Below are positions 56,565 through 64,000 of a stretch of DNA of 64,000 nucleotides, one piece after another. Made by a program: the position numbers and the translations under genes. The DNA comes from Phaffia rhodozyma (lineage: Eukaryota; Basidiomycota; Tremellomycetes; Cystofilobasidiales; Mrakiaceae), in assembly GCA_014706385.1 (NCBI GenBank), contig JACGZH010000009.1, positions 496,001 through 560,000 on the forward strand, in the 5' to 3' direction. Under the pieces are notes generated by a model. That model saw nothing but the letters and a program-made list of their open reading frames with translations, ran no database searches and was not told the DNA's origin. How positions within the stretch are numbered: position 1 is the stretch's first letter; each line of letters starts with the position of its first letter.

Positions 56565-59035
56565 GATTGCTGTGGAGATTCTTAAGAGCTGGCTCAGTAG
56601 AAAGTCCTATGCTGAGCCAGTCTTCTGTCAGCGTAACTAAGTCATCTATATGCCCTTTTCCTGACATCAAGGCACATTCCAATACTTCTATCCGACCTCT
56701 TTCTTTCTCTTCGCATGTCGTGGTCCCGGAACGTCCTCCTGCTGATTCGCGTGAACTCCAAGTTGATCTCAACAGTCATTCTTCTCAAATCCATACCGTC
56801 CATCATCCGGGCCCTGCTGTGTCGTGTGCTACTAATCATGGTTGTTCCGAGGTTTTGCCAGCAGCCCTTGCAACTGCTGAACATTCCTATCTCGCTTCTT
56901 CTCGTCCTAAGTCTGTTGATGTCGATTTCTCCCAGGGTGACATATCTCACATAGATTCATCCCTTGACGATCCTTCCCATGCTGATTTTTCCTACGCTGA
57001 GTCTTCCCATGCTGATTCTCCACATATTGATCCACCTCGCTTCTTTATTTCCGACTGCTCCGTGAGAAGCGCTGAAAGTCGAGTCATTCTCTCGGCCACC
57101 TTGCTCATCGGCAAGACACCAATTTCTGTACGGGTGTTGCTGGATTCTGGCTCACAGCTCAACTTAATCGACACCAAGCTTATAAACAAGTTCGCTGACG
57201 AGTTTGCTTGCAAAGTCCGTTCCATTCCTGTTCCTCGTCAGGCGGTCACAGTTGACGGGACGCCGTTGACGACCGGTCCGATTGACTCCATCGTGACTGG
57301 CGAGCTTGGGCTCGGGAAGTACACTGAGTCGGTGTCCTTACATCTGGCTGCGATCTCTTCGGTCGAAGTGATCTTGGGTGTTCCATGGCATCGAAAAAAC
57401 AATCCTGATATTGATTATAACAAAAACATCATCATCCCTCGTCATCAATCTCCCAACCACCCTGTTTCCATTCCGATTCCCGTTTCTGATCCAAAAACGC
57501 CAACTGACTGTCAGACTAAGTGTGTTTCAAAACTAACATCTGGACCGGCCTCAAACACAAACGCTGCTCTTAATTATATTTTATCTTCATCTTCCATTCC
57601 TGTCACCTCGGTCACGTCCTCGACAGTTCCATCAAAATATATGCAGCTTGCAGACGTCTCCTCCAAAGAGGAAGCTGACAAACTACCGCCTCACAGACCG
57701 TATGATCATTCGATCGAGCTAGAACCTAACACACGTCCCACTTTTGGGGCCTTGTACACTCTGTCCGAGACTGAACTGATTGCACTCCGGGAATGGCTGG
57801 ACGAGAACCTTGCAAAAGGCTTTATCCGGTCCTCGAAGTCGCCTGCCGGATCACCCATCTTGTTTGTGAAAAAGAAAGACGGCAGTCTGCGTCTCTGTGT
57901 GGATTATAGAAAGCTGAATAGTATCACCATCAAGAACCGTGCGGCTTCGCCGTTGACCGGTGAATCAATCGATCGTCTCCGTCAAGCTCGTATCTTCACC
58001 AAACTCGACTTGCGAGGCGCATACAATCTGGTAAGAATCAAGGAGGGAGACGAGTGGAAGACGGCGTTTCGCACTCGCTATGGACACTTTGAGTCGCTCG
58101 TCATGCCCTTTGGTCTTACCAATGCGCCTGCAACGTTTCAGGAGTTTATGAACGACATCTTCCGGGATCTACTAGACGACTTTGTCATCATATATCTGGA
58201 CGATATCCTGATCTTTTCTGCTGACCCTTCTCAGCATGAAGAACATGTCAAAGAAGTGCTGTCTCGCCTGCGGGATCATAAACTGTACGCCAAGCTCGAA
58301 AAGTGCGAGTTTGATACAGATCACTGTGAGTTTCTCGGCTTTGTGGTGTCTGACCACGGCGTCACGATGGACAAGGGTAAAGTACAAACCGTGCTTGACT
58401 GGCCGGAGCCGACGTCGATCAAACAACTACAAGCCTTCCTGGGCTTCGCCAACTTTTACAGGCGGTTCATTCCTTGCTACTCTCGTACTTGTGTCGCACT
58501 GACTCGACTGCGGAAGAAGGATGTGCGGTTTTCATTCGACCAAAGTGCAAGAAAGGCGTTCGAGACACTCAAGAACTCGTTTGCCTCGGCCTCTGTGCTA
58601 GCACACTTTGACCCAGAGAAGCCGATCTCACTCGAAACTGATGCTTCAAGCTTTGCTATCGCAGGTGTTCTTTCGCAGCCAGACACTGATGGAAGGTCTA
58701 GGCCGATTGCGTTCCACTCGAGAAAGATGAACCCAGCTGAGTGTAACTATGAGATCTATGACAAGGAGCTGTTGGCGATCGTCGATAGCTTCAAGGTCTG
58801 GCAACACGATCTTGAGGGGTCACAGCATCCTATCCAGATCTATTCTGACCACAAAAACCTGCAGTACTTCCACTCGACAAAAATCCTCAACAGACGACAA
58901 GTACGATGGTCGATGGTATTGAACTCGTACAAGTATGTCTTTAACTTTCGTCCAGGAAAGACTAACACCAAGGTCGATGCTTTTACGCGCCATCCCGATT
59001 TTATGGAGGGGGGTAAGGCTCGAGCATCCTGTTGA
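56537..59035 (+). mobile_element. Ty3-type protease-reverse transcriptase-RNase H reading frame, no gag or integrase
   Basis: An uninterrupted 832-codon frame. Residues 1-170 are Ser/His/Asp-rich with short repeats (SHADFS, SHADSP). The retroviral-type aspartic protease follows: VRVLLDSGSQLNLIDTKLI and VEVILGVPWHRKNNPDIDYN. RT: FVKKKDGSLRLCVDYRKLNS, FTKLDLRGAYNLVRIKEGDE, MPFGLTNAPATFQEFMNDIF, catalytic VIIYLDDILIFSADP. RNase H: ISLETDASSFAIAGVLSQ, NYEIYDKELLAIVDSFKVW, IQIYSDHKNLQYFH. The frame stops at TGA 59033-59035 right after the tether (DAFTRHPDF), where a chromodomain integrase would normally follow. Gag is absent upstream, and the first codons overlap an LTR end. All RT, RNase H and protease catalytic residues look intact. 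It is either a truncated recent copy or a retained frame. Confidence 0.9.
56589..56620 (+). other. Leader stem-loop, 9-bp perfect inverted repeat
   Basis: CTGGCTCAG (56589-56597) and CTGAGCCAG (56612-56620) are exact reverse complements with a 14-nt loop, about 25 nt after the LTR end. Confidence 0.85.
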
Positions 59036-59232
59036 GAATACTTGAATATGGTGCATTCGTTTCTGCTTATCATCTATGTACCTAAGTCTTAGCTAGCGCA
59101 CTCTGCCAGCTGGCATACTTCTTTTCTTCTCCTTCTTTCTTTTCTTTTCTTTTCTTTTTCTCCTTCCTCAGCATTTACCAGAACCGTTTCTGTGTCGCTG
59201 AGTTTGGTATTGTTTTATATTTCTCATCTACA
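59036..59232 (+). mobile_element. LTR 3' part of copia element 1
   Basis: Pyrimidine-rich (TTTTC repeats at 59130-59160), then the CTCAGC hairpin, ending CATCTACA at about 59232 shortly before a gag start codon. The 5' limit of the LTR is not clear; no TGTTGG start is seen. Confidence 0.5.
59167..59202 (+). other. LTR hairpin copy D
   Basis: Outer stem CTCAGC/GCTGAG (59167-59172 with 59197-59202), inner stem CAGAA/TTCTG (59179-59183 with 59188-59192). Confidence 0.9.
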
Positions 59233-59254
59233 GCAATACGAAACCGTATTTGCT
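59232..59254 (+). other. Leader stem-loop of copia element 1
   Basis: AGCAATACG pairs with CGTATTTGCT (one bulged base, 4-nt loop), immediately at the LTR end. Confidence 0.7.
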
Positions 59255-59292
59255 GTCAGATTCAGATTCTGACTAACTCTACTGCTACAGAG

Positions 59293-60003
59293 ATGCCTTC
59301 CGATGTCAAGCCAGCCGAGCCCACTGATGCAGAGCCGTCGAGTGTGCCGCTATACACCAAGCTGTCCGAGTCGTCGTTTGCTAACTTTGAGAACCCTCAC
59401 CCTCCGAACCATCCTGCCAACGACTACGTGATGAATTAGGGAGCTCTTTGTTATATATCTTCTGATTGCCTAATTCCGATTCTAATTGTATCAAAACACC
59501 TGATTCCCTCAAACTGATTCTGATTCTGATCCCCTGATTCTCTCAACAAGAATACACACACACACAGTGAGTAAGTTGATTGAGAGAACCAGAAAGAAGA
59601 AAGGAAAAGGAAACAAAGTAGCTACTGTATATACAAGATCACCAAGATGCAAACGAAAGAGAAACGAGATGGAAGCAAATTAGAAAGAAAGTAGAACGGA
59701 AATAAAACGAGAGAGAAGTGAAATAAAGATGATGTAGAAAAATAGAAATAATGTAGAGATGAAATAACATGTTGAAGGAGAAAGCAAAGAGATAGAAAAG
59801 TGAACCAACTCGCATCACTTTACGGTTGATGTCTAGACTGCTATATCCAATACTACGGTGTCTGGAAGAGCCGACTCCGGTTTGCTCTTCGAGACATGAA
59901 GCTCTGGACGATCGTCACTGGTGAGAGGCCACGGCCATCTGCCAGCCATCCGAGAGCGCAGGATGCATGGGACCAAGACGACGACACAGTCATGGGCTGG
60001 ATC
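59293..60003 (+). pseudogene. Copia element 1 gag 5' fragment, interrupted by insertion
   Basis: ATG 59293 begins MPSDVKPAEPTDAEPSSVPL, followed by YTKLSESSFANFENPHPPNH and PANDY. A 423-bp insertion (59429-59851) follows, after which the same protein continues GVWKSRLRFALRDMKLWTIV, TGERPRPSASHPRAQDAWDQ. Both halves align by eye with the gag start of copia element 2 (VPLFTRLADPS..., NYVIWENRLESALTEMNIWD, IISGERTRP). Skipping the insert and one target duplication leaves the reading frame in phase. The gag is cut at 60003 by the LTR of element 2. Confidence 0.85.
59429..59851. mobile_element. 423-bp insertion with 6-bp target duplication, probable solo LTR or short non-autonomous element
   Basis: Flanked by ACTACG at 59423-59428 and 59852-59857. 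It starts TGATGAATTAGG and ends CTATATCCAAT (CA two bases inside). Purine-rich on plus, with a (CA)6 run near 59550 and CTGATTC repeats. There is no coding sequence. It lacks the CTCAG hairpin of the other LTRs, so it belongs to another family. Confidence 0.7.
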
Positions 60004-60330
60004 TGTTGGAATTATTCGATCGAATTCAGTATGTCGGATTCATTTCCTACAATCCTTCTGTTTCATCATCGACTGATTCTGTCTCAGTCAACATCTTGGC
60101 AGATATCTTCTTCCATCGTGGCTGTTTCTCTTGCTGTCTTTTTAGTTTCTTTATTCTTATCTTTCTTCTTATCCAAGCACGTTGGGTTCTCACTTATATC
60201 TGTGCTCGACACTTTTGTTTCTCTTTTTTTTCTTTTTCTTTTGCTTTTCTCTTCTCTTCTTTTTCCTTTCCTCAGTATTCGCAAAAGACTGTTTGTGTGT
60301 TGAGTTAGAATATATCTGTTCTATCTTGCA
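60004..60330 (+). mobile_element. 5' LTR of copia element 2
   Basis: 327 bp, starts TGTTGGAATTATTCG and ends ATCTTGCA. Upstream flank GGATC (59999-60003) would be the 5' target duplication; the 3' copy lies beyond the window. It contains a long C/T tract (60120-60270) and the hairpin at 60271-60304. Confidence 0.8.
60271..60304 (+). other. LTR hairpin copy E
   Basis: Outer stem CTCA/TGAG (60271-60274 with 60301-60304), extendable by two G-U pairs in RNA; inner stem CAAA/TTTG (60282-60285 with 60292-60295). Confidence 0.75.
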
Positions 60331-60342
60331 GAACAAACCGTG

Positions 60343-60358
60343 AATCTCTTTAGAGATT
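60343..60358 (+). other. Leader stem-loop of copia element 2
   Basis: AATCTC-TTTA-GAGATT, a perfect 6-bp stem 12 nt after the LTR end. Confidence 0.75.
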
Positions 60359-60394
60359 AAGAGTCTGAGGACTTCATCAATATAGCTAACAAAC

Positions 60395-63300
60395 ATGGCA
60401 AACATCGAGACCAAAGCCCCTGCCATCATCGTTCCTGTCCCCTCTGACGTCCCGCTGTTCACCCGGCTGGCCGATCCGTCCATCGGCCAGTTCGATCGGC
60501 TGTCGTCTCCGAACAACCCAGCTACAAACTATGTCATCTGGGAGAACAGACTCGAGTCTGCGCTCACCGAGATGAACATCTGGGACATCATCTCTGGCGA
60601 ACGAACACGGCCGACGGACGACTATCCACTTGCTCAGAAGGCGTGGGACAAAGACGACTCGTCTGCAACATCCTCGGCCAGGTCGGCAAAGATGAACTCG
60701 GAAGGGACAGACCGTTGACGCTGGACTATGTCGTCAGCTCCATCAGCAAACATGTCCAGGCGCTGTCGATCACTTCCCACGAGAATGCACTCGGCAATGG
60801 CTACAGCGACCAGAGAGCGCTGGCTGCGATCTCGACCACTCGGCCGATCTGCCACCAGTGTCAGCAGCCTGGTCACATTGCCTCCAGCTGCCCAGAAAGG
60901 ATGCCGAACAGACAGAACCAAGGGAACCAAGGAAACGATCGACCGAACGGCGGACGGGCAAGAGGAAGGAGACACTGTGACTATCACAAGTCAAGCACAC
61001 ACAACACAGAGGACTGTCATACGCTCAAACAACAGCAGAGTCAGCAACATATGCAGCAACATATGCAGCAACATATCCAGCAGTCCAACGCTGTGATCGT
61101 CAGATCGACTCACGATCCGTCCTTTTCCGACTGCATCTTTTCTGTCACTCCCCTGCTTTCCCAGGCCAGACCGACTTTCCTTCTCGACTCGGGCTGCACA
61201 CAGACCTGTGTGAGCGACCGGTCGATGTTCTGGTCATACGAGGACTACACCGATAGCATCTATGTCGCAAACGGGGCGCCTGTCAAAGTGATCGGAAAAG
61301 GCAGGATCCGGCTGCTCAGCAAGCCAGCTACCGGCGGTAAAGAACAGACGATCACACTCACCGATGTGCTCCATGCGCCCGACATGTCTTCCAACATCCT
61401 TGTCTCCCTCGGCCAGATCTGCCAGGTCGAAGGCGTGTCGTTCTCCGGTGATCGCAGCGTCTTCACCATCACACGAGGCCGAGACATCATCCTGACTGCT
61501 TCGGCCTATGCGCGCAACCTGTGGGCGCTCGATGTGGACGTGCTTGTTCCGAACATGGCTGCCTCGGTGACTGTTTCGCCAAAGGAGATCGAGATCGATC
61601 TGCTTCACAGAAGGATGGGTCACCCTTCTAGATCAGCTATGTATGACATTTTGTCTTATTCCCAAGCACTCAGCAAGAACATAAGCAAGCGAGACATTGA
61701 CACATACTTTGCAAGAGGAATGTGCACACCCAGTGTCGAGTGTCGACAGCACAAGACTCCGTTTCCGACGTCACAGACGATCATCGATCGACCCCTTCAG
61801 CTCATCCATACCGATATCCAGGGACCGATGCCAGTCGAGTCTGCCGGCGGAGCACGATACATGCTCACCGTGATCGACGAATACACAGACTACCACTGGT
61901 CCTGGCCGATCAAGGCGAAAAGTGAGACTGCAAGCACACTGAAGGCGTGGATCGTCCAGGTCTAACGAGAAACAACACACAAACTGGTCACCATCAGAAG
62001 CGACAACGGCGGAGAGTACATGTCGAAAGACTTTATCGCATGGCTCACCTCGCTTGGCATCAAACAAGAAACGACGATCGCGGACACGCCCGAACAAAAC
62101 GGAAAGGCCGAACGGGCGAACCGGACGATCGAAGAAAAGTTGACCGCCCTGCTGCTCGAGTCTGGTCTGCCAGCGGAGTTCTAGGCAAAAGCGCTCAACT
62201 ACGCAACATACATTCTGGCCAGAACGATCCGGAAGACGACGGGAAAGTCTCGATATGAGCACTGGCACGGCGTCCCGCCCTCATACGAACGTCTGAGGGT
62301 GTTTGGCTGCACGGCTTATGCGCATAACCCAAAACACAAGAAACATCAGTCAAAATCGATCCCATGCTGGTTTATGTGCTCGGCCGAAGACAAGTTCGGA
62401 AAGAAAGCGTACCGGTTGATCGACAAAAGCAACATGAGCCGGGTGATTTTCTCGAGCAACGTCATGTTTGACGAGAGCTGGACGATGCGCAAAAGAACGA
62501 GATGATCGAGTGTGGTCAGCTGAAGCAGAAAAGACGGAACAACAAGAAAAACAGGCGGTCGGAAGGAAATGATGGAGAAGGAATAGGAGAAATAGGAGAA
62601 ATAGGAGAAATAGAAGGAACCACACTTACGGATGATAGACAATCAGTAATAGCTGATGGAAATACGCAGGATGCAGACGAATCATTTGAGATCCAAGTCG
62701 AACCCAGACCAACAACACCAGAGCTGGTTCCGCCGATCAGACATCAGTATGTGATGTCGGATGACGAGATTGTGGATGACGACAGTGAGAGTGAGACTGA
62801 TGGAAGAACTAGAGTTGGAAGGAACAAAAGCAGAAGGATCAGTCCCGTTGATGGACAACAAGCAGAAGCAGAAGACGCAGAAGAAGCAGACGTCGCAGAA
62901 GAAGCAGAAGATGAGAGAAACGTACGTGACTTCTTGCTAGACTCGCCCACTCCAGTGGGAGCATTGCGCCCAACAGGACAGACCACCACTCCGTTCCGGC
63001 TGGGAAGTCATCAGGCAAACATCCTGATCGACATCGGATCCAGAACCCTTCCATCCTCACCACCAAAGACATACAAAGCCGCAATGAGCGGACCTTTCCG
63101 AGCAGAGTGGGAGGAGGAGATGAAGGCAGAGATGGACCAGTTCGACAAGCTGGATGTATGGAAGATCTAGCCGGATGATGGTCGACCGAAGGAAGTGATC
63201 TCTGGAAGATGGGTGTACACATGTGGTCCGTCAGCCGAGAAGGGAAAGGTCAAGCTCAAGGCAAGATGGGTGACGCGTGGGTTCGAGCAGCGCGAAGGCA

Positions 63301-64000
63301 CGTTCGGAGACACGTACTCACCCGTTGCTGACGGCACCTCCCGGCGCATTTTTCTTGCTATCGTCGCCAGAGAGGATCTCACTATCTGACAGGGCGACGT
63401 CAAGACTGCGTTTTTGTATGCTACTCTTGATCAGCCGGTTTGGATGGTGCCGCCTCCGGCCTATGTATCATCGGGGGACAAGCTATGCTACGTATCCAAA
63501 GCGATCTATGGCCTTCGTCAGTCACCGAAGGCGTTTTACGATCGTCTCGCTTGTTTTCTCAACACGATCGGACTCACAGCAACCGAAGCTGACAGTTGTT
63601 TGTTTACCGGTGAGCGAGACGACCGGAAAGTGTACTTGATGTTGTACGTCGACGGCTTTGTCGTCGCTGGATCAGAAAAGGCAGTCGACGAGGTGTTCTC
63701 CGAGATCGGAACCGAGTCTGAGATCGACGACCGGGGCGATCTTGACCCACGGTCGCTACTGGGGATGGAGTTTGCGAGAGATCGAAAAGGTAAAACGATC
63801 AGCGTCTCTCAGAAGGCGTATATCGAGGAAGTACTCGACCGGTTTGACGCTTCTCACATCGTTCCCCGTCGGATCCCGATGCAACCTGATCTCCATTTGT
63901 GGACGTCGGACACACCGAGACCAGACGGCGAGCTCCAGAAAAGGTATCAAGAGTTGATAGGATGTCTGACTTACCTCGTGACTTGTACGCGTTATGATAT
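60395..64000 (+). pseudogene. Copia element 2 gag-pol, multiply disrupted, 3' end outside window
   Basis: ATG 60395 starts gag (MANIETKAPAIIVPVPSDVP). After AWDKDD the frame shifts near 60650 and much of middle gag is missing. The polyprotein then shows a zinc knuckle CHQCQQPGHIASSC, protease TFLLDSGCTQTCVSD, the GAG-pre-integrase/HHCC region (LLHRRMGHPSRSAMY) and the integrase DDE triad: IHTDIQGPM, IRSDNGGEYMS and PEQNGKAERANRTI. RT/RNase H follows: VYTCGPSAEKGKVKLKARWV, QGDVKTAFLYATLDQPVWMV, AIYGLRQSPKAFYDRL. Lesions: TAA 61963, TAG 62182, frameshift near 62495, TAG 63168, TGA 63387. The RT catalytic YVDD reads YVDG at 63645-63656. The gene order (integrase before RT) is Ty1/copia. The copy is dead. 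Confidence 0.93.

Noticed and set aside
56942..57045. Repeated GAxTxTTCCCATGCTGA units as a CRISPR-like or satellite array
   Set aside because: They are in-frame coding repeats (SHAD/SHID) of the Ty3-type protein, short and imperfect.

Overview
This window looks like nuclear DNA of a basidiomycete yeast, most likely Tremellomycetes (Cystofilobasidiales/Phaffia-like; this is inference). Genes are compact but nearly all are split by short introns of about 45-110 bp. Arg is often CGA. The gene set is fungal: Pma1-type proton ATPase, Met8, Sec3, class V myosin with a DIL tail, NAC-beta. No rRNA, tRNA or CRISPR was recognised.

Layout. 1-0.86 kb: 3' part of a small multi-spanning membrane protein. 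About 1.3-2.5 kb: degenerate Fanzor (eukaryotic TnpB-like) remnant. 2.7-47.8 kb: core genes, densely packed on both strands: NAC-beta (-), TMEM184/DUF300 protein (-), mitoribosomal bL27 (+), SKP1 (-), class V myosin (+), mitochondrial ClpP (+), UNC93-like transporter (-), mitochondrial PPR protein (-), phosducin-like Plp2 (+), cytosolic AsnRS (-), RCC1/Ats1-like protein (+), GNAT acetyltransferase (-), plasma-membrane H+-ATPase (-), short Sec3-type exocyst protein (+), Met8 (+), ITPase/Ham1 (-), and an unrecognised gene (+). 47.8-64 kb is an accessory, repeat-rich region. It holds a lineage-specific disordered protein, a small stand-alone RNase III with all four catalytic acids, and then a retrotransposon graveyard. 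That graveyard contains two reverse-oriented LTRs, a Ty3-type protease-RT-RNase H reading frame, and a Ty1/copia gag broken by a 423-bp insertion and by a second copia element. The second element is riddled with stops and runs off the window.

The core genes do not form one pathway; they are housekeeping functions in protein biogenesis (NAC, bL27m, AsnRS, Plp2), proteolysis (Skp1, ClpP), transport (Pma1, UNC93, TMEM184) and polarised secretion (myosin V, Sec3). The most unusual signals are four. (1) A two-stem hairpin near the 3' end of LTRs recurs four times with paired base changes, plus one decayed copy. (2) The Fanzor remnant retains RuvC-II-like, zinc-ribbon and RuvC-III motifs. (3) There are microexons of 6, 11 and 12 nt. 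(4) Splice donors of the form GTNCGT are frequent. Exon boundaries were derived by hand from reading frame, splice consensus and family conservation.
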